From contig OX375883.1 of assembly GCA_947359465.1 (NCBI GenBank), forward strand, positions 87,786,911-87,850,910: 64,000 nt of DNA. The letters are read 5' to 3'. Made by a program: the position numbers and the translations under genes. The notes below the pieces were generated by a model that was given only the letters and a program-made list of their open reading frames with translations, made no database searches and was not told the origin of the DNA. The DNA is from Metellina segmentata. Taxonomy: Eukaryota; Arthropoda; Arachnida; Araneae; Tetragnathidae. Positions 52,117 to 62,942 of this stretch are shown in pieces. How positions within the stretch are numbered: position 1 is the first letter of the stretch; the number at the start of each line of letters is the position of its first letter.

Positions 52117-52571
52117 ACGAAGCCCAAAAGTTGCGATACAGGATTTAAGAAAAGTCGATCAAGTGAATTTTCCAGGAGTGAATTTTGCAGTGGATGGTCT
52201 GGATGTTCTAAGACTCGGTAATATTTTCGTAACGACAACAAAAGACGAGTAGAAGCCAGAGATTGCTCATGGCACACAACGTACAGGCTTTTAATGGGTG
52301 AAGTGCGAAAAGCTCCAGAACTGATCCTCAGTGCGGTTTGATGCACAGTATCGAGCTTTCGTAACACAGACTGACGGGCAGAGCCATATGCTGCACATCC
52401 ATAGTCTAGTCTGGAACGAATTAAAGCTCGATAGATATTCAACATGGAGGATCGTTCTGCCCCCCCCCCCCCAAGATGTTTTAAAGAGTACTTATAAGAG
52501 ATTTTTAAGCTTTTTCTCGCAAGACATCCGCAACTGCACGACGTGAGGGAGGAAGGTAAGTTTCTGGTCAA
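52113..52571 (-). pseudogene. LINE C: RT thumb region
   Basis: The text IYRALIRSRLDYGCAAYGSA, then SVLRKLDTVHQTALRISSGA and FRTSPIKSLYVVCHEQS matches the 44.1-44.3 kb region of LINE B. A run of C at about 52461 separates its frame from the RT core. Confidence 0.75.
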
Positions 52572-53253
52572 AAACGATACTTAGAAATCTTACCTTATCC
52601 TCCACTGCAATCCTGACATTACCCAGGAAGATCTCAGGATCAGGATGTAGGTTTCGACTTCGGCAGAAATGAACGCAGGATGTCTTTTGAGTGGAGAAGC
52701 TGAAACCGTTCTCGTCACTCCATCGCATCAGGCGAGAGACAGCTGCCTGAAGTTGTCGTTCGACGTACCGCATGTCTTTACCTTGACATTGAATGCTCAA
52801 GTCATCCACATACAAATTACCCTGGACAGTTGCCGGTAATAGGTTTAATATATTGTTTATTTTAATTGAAAATAGAGTCACGCTGAGGACACTACCCTGA
52901 GGAACACCCTCTTCTTGAGTGAAAGAATCCGAAAAGGCAGATCCAATCCGGACCTGAAACTGTCGAGTGGCTAGAAAATTTTGAATACAAATCGGTAGGT
53001 GTCCTCGAAACCCAAGGGAGTGTAAATCACGGAGGATTCCGTATCGCCAAGTGCGATCATACGCCTTCTCCATGTCAAAGAAGATAGAAACCAGATGGTT
53101 TCGGCGCATGAACGCACGGCGAACTTGAGTTTCAAGAGACGAGATGTTATCTACCGTGCAGCGGGCAACCCTGAAACCGCTTTGAAAAGGTGATAGAGGC
53201 TGAGTCGTCTCAAGGATGTGAACGAGACGAGCATTCACCATCCTATAACTATT
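52492..53253 (-). pseudogene. LINE C: reverse transcriptase palm
   Basis: Motifs are MVNARLVHILE, FQSGFRVARCTVDNI, FFDMEKAYDRTWRYGILRD, EEGVPQGSVLSVTLF and the catalytic LYVDDLSIQCQ. Both catalytic motifs are intact. The preceding PILKPNKDP...YRPI segment has been deleted. Confidence 0.82.
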
Positions 53254-54170
53254 GCACGAGTCCAAGCCATAGGGAAGGTATGTTCCTCCCATATACGATT
53301 AAAAAGATAAAGGATGTTAAGAAGGGATTGACGAGAAAGATGTTGCAAAATGATGTAAGAGATGCCATCAGGGCCAGGTGCTGTCATCCTGGTCCGTTTA
53401 AGACATCGCATCAATTCCCTTTCTGTAAATCCACAGTTATAGGCGAGTTCGGTACGAGAATGGAAATTAAGACGATGGGATTCTGCGCGATGTTTGGTGC
53501 GTTGAAATGTGTCTGCGTAGTTGGTAATACTGGAAGCTGTGGAGAATGCACGTACAATGGCGTTTGCAATCTCGACAGCCTCCGACACTTGCTGTCCATT
53601 CTCTTCCACGAACGAGATTTTATGTTCGGGATACAATCCCATCGCTTTTCGAACTCGATCCCATAATTGTTTGGAAAGAGTGTCAGATGTTATGCCTGAA
53701 ACATATTTCATCCAAGATTCCCTTTGGCTTTGACGTCGCACTCGGCGGGCGCTAGCTTTCGCTCTCTTGAAGGCAACAAGATTTTCTGTTGTTGGGTATC
53801 GGCTGAAAATACGCCACGCCTTCCTTTGGATCTTAATCGCTGCAGTGCATTCAATAGTCCACCATGGCTTACAATGTCTATGAAAGGAGGGAGATTTCTT
53901 GGGGATTGCCGTATAAGCAGCTTTAATTATAGCATCGGTGACTTTAGCTATCGCCTCGTCTATGTTGCCCTCTACCATCTGTTCTGAAATAATAGCCCGA
54001 TATGAAAAATTAGACCAGTCGGCAGCCTTGTAGATGTATCGTGACGGGCGGCTAACAGGATTACTTCCACCGATATGAGTTACGAATATCGGGAAGTGAT
54101 CACTGTTGCGGAGGTCACTACCGACAAAAAATGAGAGATAAGAAAAGATGGCAGGTGAGCAGATGGAGAG
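53240..54170 (-). pseudogene. LINE C: endonuclease end and RT N-terminus
   Basis: From the insertion boundary the frame reads ICSPAIFSYLSFFVGSDLRN, then SDHFPIFV (endonuclease SDH motif intact), PWWTIECTAAIKIQRKAW and TAPGPDGISYIILQHLS. It runs to TRAIVIGW, where a deletion ends it. It was originally continuous with 55942-56496 across the nested element. Confidence 0.8.
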
Positions 54171-55941
54171 TGTAAGGTTCGCCATCTCGCATCTTACAAG
54201 AAATGGCTGGCAACCTAAGAACAAGGAGAGAGAGGGGTAGCTGAGATTTTTGGAAAAAGGCGGGAGAAAGTTTTTTTGTTGTTGTCGTTTTCGTCGCGAA
54301 GGGGAATCGTCGCCCTGACGCTTTAGAGTTCAGTGCCCTTCAAGAGCTATGATGATTGGTTGTTTTACTTAGTTAAACAGTATGGCGTGGTTTTAAAGCA
54401 TTCATTCAACTTAGAAATTTATCTGGCAATAAATTTGCAATGCTTTATAGTAATGATTTACTATATATCAACTTTGTACTAATGTACAGAATTTGACTGT
54501 TGAGTAACTAACGATTACAGTAATGTTTCACTATAAGACATATGATCTAATTTCAATAACATTACTAAACATCTATTTTAAATACCATATATTAAATACA
54601 ATAGCACAGATAAAATTGCATTTACATACATGCATCACCAAAACGAAATGGTTATTCTTTAACCCAATAACACAAAAAATATCTAGTTCTGATTAACTGT
54701 TTCTCAATTAACCATTAATCTAATTAACACATGGCATGCTAATTAAAATTCGCATATATTAACACAATAGTACAGATAAATCGAATTTACATACATGCAT
54801 TACCGAAACGAATGTTGTTATTCTTTAACTCAATAACACAAAAGGTATCTAGTTCTGGTGAACGTTTTCTCAATTAACCACTAAACCAATTAACACGTGG
54901 TGTGCTAATCAAAATTTGCATATATTAATACAATAATACAGATAAATCGCATTTACATACATGCATTACCTAAACGAAAGTAGTTATTCTTTAACTCAAT
55001 AACACACAAAAGGTATCTAGTTCTGGTGAACTTTTTCTCAATTAACACATGGTGTGCTAATCAAAATGTGCATATATTAATGCAATAATACAGATAAATC
55101 GCATTTACATACATGCATTACCGAAACGAAAGTAGTTATTCTTTAACTCAATAACACAAAAGGTATCTAGTTCTGGTGAACATTTTCTCAATTAACCTCT
55201 ATACCAATTAACACATGGTGTGCTAATCAAAATTTGCATATATTAATACAATAGTACAGATAAATCGCATTTACATACATGCATTACCGAAACGAAAGTA
55301 GCGATTCTTTTTAAAACCAAAACGCAACAGTTATCTAGTTCTGATGAACTTTTACCCGATAAACCATTGAACTAATTAACACATGGTGTGCTAAATAAAA
55401 TTTGCACTGTGGTGCACAAACACGTAAGTGTTCTAAACAAAAATGAATAGCATTAGATTTCAACAAAGTCTACTTTCGCTCCGTAATTGTGTGGGAGTTG
55501 CATGAATTTAACAATAAAAACTCAGGATGAGCTCTCACCTTCATTTCCAGGGTTCGAAGATCCATGACGACTGCGCCAGTGGTGGTCCGAGGCCGATGGT
55601 TGTTTGATGAACTCCGTCGTTAAAGTTCAGTAAAAGACTCAATAGACACAAAGCCAAAATTCCATTTTAAATAGATTTAATCGGTCACATCACGTAGATT
55701 ACATGTAGAAAAAGTAGCATTTACATTTGGATAGGCATTGTAACGTGTAACTTTCCTCCCACACCCAAAACAAAGTAGGTCTCGTTTAACCTATGCCCGG
55801 TCCATCTTCTCCCGCCTTTTTCCAAAACTCTCAGCTACCCCTCTCTCTCCTTGTTCTTAGGTTGCCAGCTTGGCGTTTTCTAGGTAGGGTTGTCAACTTG
55901 GCGTTTCATTTCTTGTAAGATGCGAGATGACGAACCTTACA
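54171..55941. mobile_element. Inverted-repeat element with TG...CA ends and 5-bp duplication
   Basis: The element starts TGTAAGGTTCG and ends CGAACCTTACA. It is flanked by GAGAG on both sides (54166-54170 and 55942-55946). Inverted repeats run 97 bp on the left (54171-54267) and 134 bp on the right (55808-55941). The difference is a 37-bp block, partly duplicated within the right repeat. The interior holds tandem repeats and no transposase. TGTAA ends with a 4-5 bp duplication are reminiscent of Ginger-type elements; Transib also makes 5-bp duplications but has other ends. Removing it with one GAGAG restores the codons of LINE C (D-L-S-I-C). Confidence 0.8.
54585..55415. repeat. Five tandem repeats of about 166 bp
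   Basis: The phase word CATATATTAA occurs at 54586, 54753, 54919, 55071 and 55238, giving periods of 167, 166, 152 and 167. Shared blocks include TTACATACATGCAT and TATCTAGTTCTG, and ACACATGGTGTGCTAA closes most units. The short unit lacks a segment of about 15 bp around ACCA-TAA-CCAATTAAC. Copies diverge by a few percent to about 15% toward the edges. Confidence 0.88.
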
Positions 55942-56496
55942 GAGAGGTCTATGGCATGATATGTGCGTGATGGTTCGTGGAAGTAGGTAACCTCGCCGTT
56001 ATTCAGCAGACAGAGACAGCGATCATTGATCAGCTGTTCGATCTGTCGCCCACAGGGATTGTTATCCCTACTTCCCCAAAGCACACTATGAGCATTAAAA
56101 TCACCGAGAATAATGAATGGCTGCGGCAATTGATCGACCAAGTTCTCAAGGCTCTGTTGTTGGATGGGATTATTTGGCGGCAAATACAGAGTACAGATGG
56201 TAATCGCGTGTCGTACTTGTACTCGGACAGCAGTTGCTTGTAAAGGGGTGTTTGGTGAGAGAGCTAGAGATGGGTATTCCAGGGAAGTGAAGAGAGCAAC
56301 ACCTCCCGATGCTCTTCCATCATTATTGCCATCTCTCCTAATACAAGCATAACGACGGATCTTCGCAGTGTCACACGACTTCAGGTATGTCTCCTGAAGT
56401 GCGACACATACGGGGATGGTATTCTGTAATCAGGGTTTTTATGTCATCCAACTTATTACGATAGCCACGACAGTTCCAAGAAACGAACAATCCCAT
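55942..56496 (-). pseudogene. LINE C: ORF2 start and endonuclease N-terminal half
   Basis: The ATG at 56496 begins MGLFVSWNCRGYRNKLDDIK. A frameshift near 56420 follows, then CVALQETYL, ASGGVALFTSLEYPS, FIILGDFNAHSVLWG and TYHAIDLS. The frame is cut at 55946 by the nested element. The motif set N, QE, GDFNAH is intact. Confidence 0.8.
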
Positions 56497-57161
56497 TGTT
56501 GATTGATAAGGTGATGGGCAGATTTGTTATTCTGCCCAGTCGGTTCCTTTATATCATGATATTCGTCATCCTCTGATAGGTCCGATGCATGAATGTCTAT
56601 TTCAATTTCGTCGGCCGCATGTCGAAGTAGATGTATTGGTGTTTTTTTGTAGTTTTCTAAGAATTTCTGATTTTTATACTTAGAATTATGGCCTATCTTT
56701 TTCTTTGAGGTTTTAATTTTCTTTGGAGGTGGTTTTGGAATGTTTGAATGGGCATTGGATCCACCAGAGGATGGACGAGGTGTAGAAGTGGTAACTGTTT
56801 TGGTGGTTGGTTTATTACTACTAACTGATATTTGAGATGGTTTTGCAAAATTTAGTGGTGGAAGGTGAATTCCAAAGAGAGGATCAGTTTGAGTTGCTAT
56901 TTTTGCGTATGAAGTGTTAGCCTTGGAAGTTCTGGATTCTACAAGTTTGCGAGCTTCAGGGAATGATATATTTTGCAACGTTTTGATGGTTTGAACCTCT
57001 TTTTCAAATGCCCATTTAGGGCATGATCTGGAGAACGCAGGATGATCGCCTTCACAGTTTATGCAATGGGAAGATTTGCTACAGCTGTCCGTTTCGTGAT
57101 CCACTTCACCACAGCGAGCACATTTAGTGGGGCTACGGCAAGAAAATTTAGAGTGTCCGAA
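56439..57161 (-). pseudogene. LINE C: ORF1, 5' truncated
   Basis: The start is lost; the text begins FGHSKFSCRSPTKCARC. Knuckles CARCGEVDHETDSC and CINCEGDHPAFSRSC follow, then QNISFPEARKLVESRTSKAN. The tail is long and basic with a lysine-rich KKIKTSKKKIGHN stretch, and then acidic (DEIEIDIHASDLSEDDEYHD). The frame runs past the ORF2 ATG, overlapping it by 58 bases, unlike LINE B where a 30-nt gap separates the ORFs. Confidence 0.75.
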
Positions 57162-57400
57162 TAATAATACGCAGATAATAATACGACCCCTATTAGAAGG
57201 TTAGAACGTTCACTAATTTATTTCGCCACTCCTCACCGTTGCCAACGCAACTTACATAGAAAGATGGATCGTTGATTTTTAACGTTGCCACTCGTCAATT
57301 ATTTTGACATAAAATATATTTGGGGTGAGATACTACAGTATACAGTATAATAAAGTGTAAAAGCAATCAAGAAGACGAGGGGACCCCGGCCACCAGCACA
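57162..57400. other. Spacer between LINE C and LINE D
   Basis: No feature recognised. The right edge (GACGAGGGGACCCCGG at about 57375) is probably the 3' UTR of the next LINE. Confidence 0.4.
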
Positions 57401-57405
57401 CACTT

Positions 57406-57867
57406 TTAAAATCTAGACAAAAAACCTGCATTGCTCATCTCTGAGTCAAACCAAAGGGTTTTGAACTCGTCAGATGGTCTCGTCAAGTGATGTTCCCGTG
57501 TGTGCGGGCAGTCAAAGAGATAATGGTCGGGGCAGCCCGTCATCCCGCAGCTACATAGGTCAGATTGAGATAATTTAAATATCTTGAGGTAGACAGGAAA
57601 AGGCCGTGGCCCGTCAAGAACAATGCAGCGTACCTGCCGACAAAGGAAACGGGCGTTAATTTTGGGCATGAAGCCCTTAAGGCGAAGACCTTTAATTGAG
57701 TTTGTGTGTAACTCTTGCCAAGTCTCCAAGATGTAAGTTCCAAGGGTTCTTTTCACCAGGGATAAGAGGGTGATGGTATCACCAGTGCCTCGCCGCCCAC
57801 AGCCGCCAGCTTCGCGTGACCGTCTGCCAACTAATTTCCGAGGAGTCCCACATGTGCCCGTACCCAA
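57406..57867 (-). pseudogene. LINE D: C-terminal region with CCHC motif
   Basis: An open segment contains FMPKINARFLCRQVRC, LDGPRPFPVYLKIF and CSCGMTGCPDHYLFDCPHTR, the C-x-C...C..H...C motif typical of R1-group C-termini. It ends at a stop at 57406. An alternative frame over part of the interval is incidental. Confidence 0.65.
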
Positions 57868-58019
57868 CTCAGGCCAATATTTTCGATATAGTGAGAGAGT
57901 AGGAATTTTTTTAATAAATAAGTTGAGCGGTTATTTGATGCTTTTATGACCTGAATTGAGCTCAAGCTGTCACTGTAGATATTGATACGTGCATGCGCAC
58001 TAATGGCCCATTTAATTGC

Positions 58020-58425
58020 CTAAAAAATAGCGACAATTTCTGCTTGAAAGACTGAATTTAAAGGAGAGAGCTTATATTGTAATATTTGGTTTATGCTATT
58101 GTCAATGTCGAGGATGCACACCGAGGCCCCGATACATCCATCGATGCCGGAGCCATCGGTGTACACCTCAAAGTCTGGACTCAGTATTTTTTCTCTGGGA
58201 TTGAGTCTAAAGTTTTTCACTGGGAAATCAAGAGTATTTATATTATAATCTATGTTATTCAGTGACAGAGTGAGCTCAGGGTCGGGCAGCTGTCCTTTTA
58301 TGATGTTAAATTTTTTAAACAATGACTTCAGAGTCACGTGGAGCGGGGGTATACCACAAAGTGCGTTTAGGGAGTCGGCTGGGGAGGTACGATACGCACC
58401 TGTAATGCTCAAGTGAAAAGGTTGC
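58020..58425 (-). pseudogene. LINE D: thumb end and RNase H start
   Basis: The text LSITGAYRTSPADSLNALCG is followed by an RNase H start FEVYTDGSGIDGCIGASVCI and NSVFQAEIVAIF. A stop at about 58020 breaks the domain. The remaining motifs lie in another frame down to about 57870. Confidence 0.7.
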
Positions 58426-58467
58426 TAGATTATAGATAATTTATTTATTTATTTGTCCCTTATTTAA

Positions 58468-59188
58468 CCCTCTGACTACTCAATTTGTAGACCGAAATCG
58501 CTACAAAAATCGTGTATTTTTTTTTTTTTTTTGCATATTAAAAATCTGTATATATTGGAGAATTGTAATATGCATTTTTTTCTTTCTAAAAAAGACTTTT
58601 TATATAGATTTTTATCATGAGAAACTAAACTGTCAGAAGTTATTGTTAGCTATATGCACAGTAATTCCCGGATTTCCACGAACAGGAACTGGAGGAGGAG
58701 GACGAGGAATATTCTTCATATCAATTTTGCACCACTGCCTAACGCTTTGCAAGTTTATTGAATCATGATCAGGTTCATCGCTATCTGAGGAGCAGTCGAA
58801 AAATTTATATCACTATCACTATAAAAACTAAAATCACTTTCAGAATCTGATAAATCATCAGGAATATATACTTTGTCAATCGCTGAACGTTTTCTAGCAG
58901 TCATTTCTGATTAGAAAAAGGCGCCAAACAAAGGCGCGAAGTTAGAGCGGTAAATACAAAGTACCTTCAAATGCCGCAATTTAGTGGACGACTAGCGACA
59001 ACTGTTGACCAAAATCTAAATTTAACGTCTAACACTGTATGTAATTTATTTCATTGCTTAAACGGTGAAAAAGCGGGATGCGCTCCTCAATAAAGATAGA
59101 AAAACACCTGCCCGCGAAAATCGCGGGATGAGCAAATTTTGCTACGTTTGAGTTGCCCGTGGAAATCGCGGGATAATCAGCCAGTGGG
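58468..59188 (-). mobile_element. Second piggyBac-like relic at TTAA
   Basis: TTAA flanks both ends (58464-58467 and 59189-59192). The ends CCCTCTGACTACTCAA and, reversed, CCCACTGGCTGATTATC form a weak inverted repeat of the piggyBac CCCxxTG type. CGCGGGA words recur three times in the right arm. The only coding remnant is a transposase N-terminus. The length is 721 bp. Confidence 0.65.
58633..58904 (-). pseudogene. piggyBac transposase N-terminal fragment
   Basis: The ATG at 58904 begins MTARKRSAIDKVYIPDDLSD and is followed by the acidic run SESDFSFYSDSDINF. After a one-base frameshift near 58800 it continues CSSDSDEPDHDS, RQWCKIDMKNIP and PVPVRGNPGITVHIANNN, then stops. The acidic start followed by a P-rich FxGxPGI-like motif is how piggyBac transposases begin. 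The DDE core is absent. Confidence 0.6.
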
Positions 59189-59192
59189 TTAA

Positions 59193-59355
59193 AGATCCTC
59201 CCCAAATGCCGGTTCCAAAGGTGATGATTTCTTCGGTCACAGTGAGGTACCAAACCCTTTGGAGCCGGCCACCGCCGCCCCGAACCCTATCAAGTGAACC
59301 CCCCCAAAAAACCATCGTGATCTTAAATTGAGTATATGTTCGCTCCCCGTGAGTC
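59193..59355. other. GC-rich unassigned block
   Basis: This includes GGAGCCGGCCACCGCCGCCCC and a C/A run. It resembles a LINE 5' UTR but could not be matched within the window. Confidence 0.35.
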
Positions 59356-59359
59356 CGTT

Positions 59360-59890
59360 GTCAATTTGTTAGACCAAGAAATTTGAGACTATTGACTATC
59401 TTTACAGAATTATTGTTTATTTTAAAAATTGGATTTCTTTTTAGTTTCGAATTTTTTGAAATAATGATGGACCGGCACTTGTGGGTCGACAGGCTTAGTT
59501 TAAGTTGTAATAGTAACTGATGGATTTGTTCAAGGGCTTGGTTGGTGTTAGTTTCCAGGACTTTTCGCGTAGGGCCTGACGTCATAAGTGCAAGATCGTC
59601 CTCGAAGGCCTAGAGATAAACATGGTCATTGTTTAAGTTTAATGTGGGATCAAAGTAGATGTTCCACAGGGCCGGTGCAACCACCGAACCAAAAAAAACG
59701 ACATCCCCTGACAATATTTCTTTTAATCTGTAATTCATTTTCAGTGTATGTAATGGTTCTATTGCGTAAATACGAGACTATGTAGTTTGTGTAGGTGGAT
59801 CGAATTTTAATATGGTGTAGCCTGTCGATCAGAAGGGACCATTCCATATTATCGATGGCTGCAGTGTGATGTCTAATGTGAGCTGCTTAA
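59360..59890 (-). pseudogene. LINE D: reverse transcriptase fragment
   Basis: Text from the right: IDNMEWSLLIDRLHHIKIRS, then YIVSYLRNRTITYTENELQI and KRNIVRGC. After a shift it continues with the catalytic AFEDDLALMTSG, SLSTHKCRSIIISKNSK and LKFLGLTN. The Y/FADD box reads FEDD, so the residue before the aspartates is changed. The text is broken by frameshifts and ends at 59360. Confidence 0.7.
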
Positions 59891-60309
59891 TTATTAATTG
59901 TAACTAGAGGTTGCCACTGTGAAATGGCATGTATATACGTTTTTGTCAGTTGCGAGTTATCCATGAATGTGTAAAGACGGTCTGAGACGTTCGTCGTAAA
60001 TGTAATTGCGAAGGGCCATTGGAGTCGATTGGTATGTGAAGTGGCACAGGGTATTATGCTTGTTTTTAAACTGCAAAAAAGTGTACATATGCAAATGGTA
60101 TTATAGTGAGTTTCGTATTACCATCCAACGCCTGCATAGAAGTTAAGTTTGCCTGTCGTCAGTAGACAACAACAGAATCAGCAGCGGAATATTTGAACAA
60201 TCCCCATGTGTACAACAAAGGCTGAATCAGTATGAAGTTTAAAATGAATCATCTGGGAGCCGAACAACGCGGTATATGCAAACGGAACTCAGCGCCAACT
60301 CCTAACAGT
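59891..60309. other. Unassigned spacer
   Basis: No feature recognised. Short words such as TAATTGTAACTAG and CATATGCAAATGG are not enough to classify it. Confidence 0.35.
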
Positions 60310-61426
60310 TTAAGAAGGTATGTGGCATGAAATTTCTGAAACTCCGTCGTGGTGCAGTTTATTTTCCTCCTCGGATTTTTTTTGGCTTTCAAATGCTCTG
60401 GTAAGAGTTTTCTTTGCACCTTGTAAACGTCTGTACATGCGTTTTTTTACGTGCAAAACGCATTCCTGCTTTTGAACTTCAGGATTTCCGTCATAAGGGT
60501 TATTCTCGATCAAATTTTTGTACGTTTTCGAATCTCCGTCACCAACATATCTCGCATATTTCACTCCAAACAGTGCCATAGAACATTCGAACATTTCTAA
60601 AACTCCATCTACTTCAATTTTTCCCGCACTACCTTCGTGATTAGCCATGCATTCACTCTTATGATCTTCATATAATGATTCATTTTTAATGGAATCTTTA
60701 TTGGCTAAATATTGACAACCCTTGCAAACATTCGATTTCTTTATAACATCTACAATTTTATTTGAAAATTTTCCAATCAACGAAACTATTCCCAAAAGCA
60801 ATGAGTATCCACGTTTAGCCAAAGATCCATCGCCAGAAACTGTCAACTTGTCCTCTGGAAAATTTTTCTGGGCATTTCTCTTCTTTTCTTCCTGTATGGC
60901 TTTTTAAAAAAAAGATCAGCGACGGATTTCACTGCAATATTTATGTGATTTAGCATTGACTGATAAAGAGTTTTGTAATAAATATTTATGACCATGAGAG
61001 AACAAAGCAGATTCATGCCTGCATAACCAACGCCATGCAGTCGCATAACGAAAGCAAACCGTCGATTCACCTCGTACGCATTTTTTACCATCATGTACGA
61101 ATGAATCATATGTTCTCTACAAGAACATTTGACAATCAAGTTAAATTCCAGTCCTCTTGGTGAATTTTTCAAAACTTTGTATCACCATTGCACTTTTTAC
61201 ACTTCACTAATGTTTCCAATTTACCAAACACCAATGAGAAACAAATAAAAACATATTGGAACCTCGGGTCGTAACTGACTTCAAAATCACTGTTTTCTTT
61301 TAGTTTTTCAGCAGATGTACTGACGAATTCAGTGCCTCCTTCAAAGGTATATTGATTACCTTAAAAAGATCTCTCACTACCACCTTTATTTGCATGCCTA
61401 CCATCTCTAGAGCTGCGTCTACCCAT
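60310..61426 (-). pseudogene. Mutator-like transposase remnant
   Basis: The ATG at 61426 begins MGRRSSRDGRHANKGGSERS and is broken by an early stop. It continues with TFEGGTEFVSTSAEKLKENS and LVKCKKCNGD. After a frameshift near 61175 it reads NAYEVNRRFAFVMRLHGVGY. After another near 60880 it reads LTVSGDGSLAKRGYSLLLG, VKYARYVGDGDSKTYKNLIE and KQECVLHVKKRMYRRL. This order (short basic start, CxxC, NRRF..MR..G.G, DG(S/T)xxKRGY, YxGDGDxK, EC..HVxKR) is that of Mutator-like transposase domain proteins in arthropods. At least three disruptions make it inactive. No terminal repeats were identified. Confidence 0.75.
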
Positions 61427-61873
61427 CTTTAAATTTGATGTTTCCTCTTCGAGTGAGAAACTCTTACTGCTAAACTAGTTTAAAATTATTTGTAGAATAA
61501 CGTACAAATTTTTTTTTTCTATCTTTGTCAATATCATATATAATTTTTAACTATAATATCTATACCTGAAAAAGTTCAATGCAGATACAAAAGGATTAAA
61601 GCAACAATAGAAAAGGGACGGCCGAAGTAGCTGCTGCTGACTCATTTTGCTACTCTCAGCTACCTGCTGTAGCGCTCACTTATTTTCTCTATAACTTTAA
61701 AACTACTGGGAATTTTTGACTGAAATTTTCACACGACATTTTTAAGATATCATACTTTCGAAAAATTAAAAAAAAAAAAAAAACGATTTTTTGAAGCCGT
61801 CACATTGGTCTAGTACTTTAAGGAGTTTTTTTTATGTGTTAAATTGTTAAGGAACATTGAAATTGTGTAAAAA
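61427..61873. other. AT-rich spacer, possible Gypsy leader
   Basis: Nothing is certain. A GC-rich patch (GGGACGGCCGAAGTAGCTGC at 61617-61636) may be an element end. The last 70 bases could be the untranslated leader of the gag at 61874. Confidence 0.35.
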
Positions 61874-62942
61874 ATGGCATTTCTTGCTAAATCGAAGAAG
61901 GTAGATTTAATTTCTTTAGCGGAAGAATTAAATATAAAATTACTTGATCACGCAGTTGTTCAAATTAGAGAATTAATTACGAAAAGTAAAGACTATGATG
62001 AGGAATTCACGCGTGATTTGTTAAAAACGATAGTTAGTACCAGAGAAGAAAACTGAAAGTTAAACGAACGCGAATTAGAAAGACAGTTTCAACTAAGAAA
62101 AGTTAAGGATAGAAAAAAGTAACATATCAAGCGAAAATAGAAACGAAAAAGAAATTTCTAGTAATTGCATATGATTACTAAAATAATATAACGATATGAA
62201 ATGAGGGATGGGGACATCAGTTTTTACCTAATTTTGTTTGAACGACAAGCGAAACGTTTAATTCTATATCCTGAGAATTGGGTTAGACATTCAGTTAATT
62301 TATTGCCTTATGAAATTAACCAAATTATCGGGAGTTTTCCGGAAAAACTTTCAAATGACCATGGATACATTAAAGATTTACTGTTAAAAAAGTTTAAGTT
62401 AACTCCAGATAAATTCCGACAAAAGTTCTTTGACCATACCAAACTACCCGAAAATACATGGAGAGATTTCACGTACAAATTACAAAACTACTTTGACGAA
62501 TGGTTACGCGGAACTAACGTTAGTGATTTTGATGGTCTTAGAGAGTTAATCATTACAGATTCATTAAAAAAAAGTTCCCGTTGTATTAAAAGAACATTTC
62601 GTGGACAAATGAGTGAAAATAGTCAAATCATCAGAATTAGCGGATAAACTAGATCCATATGAAAATGTACAAAACGAAGTAACTTGTCAAAATTCAAAAA
62701 CGGAAATCAAAATTTGTATGAAAAAATATGAAGTTATGTCTAGACCGCGCGCGAGATCACCGCTGAATGAGGCAGCTGGGTATGAAAGAAAAACAAATCG
62801 TAGTTTTAGAAACGGACGTTTTGCTATCCAAAGTAATAATAACAAACCCATTAGGCAGATAGAATGACACCCAATACAGAAAGATAGAAGATGTTTCATT
62901 TGTAATGCAAATAAGTATTTCGCTAGAGCGTGTCCTAGACAA
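61874..62942 (+). pseudogene. Ty3/Gypsy gag, broken and truncated
   Basis: The ATG at 61874 begins MAFLAKSKKVDLISLAEELN and stops after 60 codons. The gag core resumes at 62201 in another frame with FYLILFERQAKRL, DLLLKKFKLTPDKFRQKFFD and WRDFTYKLQNYFDEWL, a SCAN-like retroelement capsid text. Further on, PRARSPLNEAAGYERK and the CCHC knuckle CFICNANKYFARACP are in the frames at 62613-62940. The element ends abruptly at about 62942, where an inverted copia fragment begins. LTRs are not seen. Confidence 0.7.

Larger units (their letters stand above)
50855..57161 (-). mobile_element. LINE C, second subfamily of RNase H-bearing LINE, with nested element
   Basis: This minus-strand element has the same architecture as LINE B but clearly different sequence. 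Its 3' end begins GGTTGGTTGGTTTG with a GGCGCAAGATCCAAAAA block. ORF1 is truncated at its 5' end near 57161. ORF2 has frameshifts plus a deletion of about 90 bp between RAIVI and MVNARLVHI. A separate 1.77-kb inverted-repeat element is inserted in the endonuclease (54171-55941). Related scraps lie at 13.2-13.7 and 19.5-20.1 kb. Confidence 0.85.
57401..59890 (-). mobile_element. LINE D, R1-like remnant, broken by deletion and a piggyBac relic
   Basis: This minus-strand element retains RT pieces (59890-59360), thumb plus RNase H (58425-58020), and the C-terminal zinc region (57867-57406). About 300 bp of RT thumb have been replaced by a piggyBac relic and an unassigned GC-rich block (59193-59355). 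The endonuclease and everything upstream are missing. It resembles LINE E more than LINEs A-C in its tail. Confidence 0.7.

Noticed and set aside
54585..55415. CRISPR-like array
   Set aside because: The units are contiguous 152-167 bp repeats without unique spacers, in a eukaryotic transposon; this is a minisatellite.
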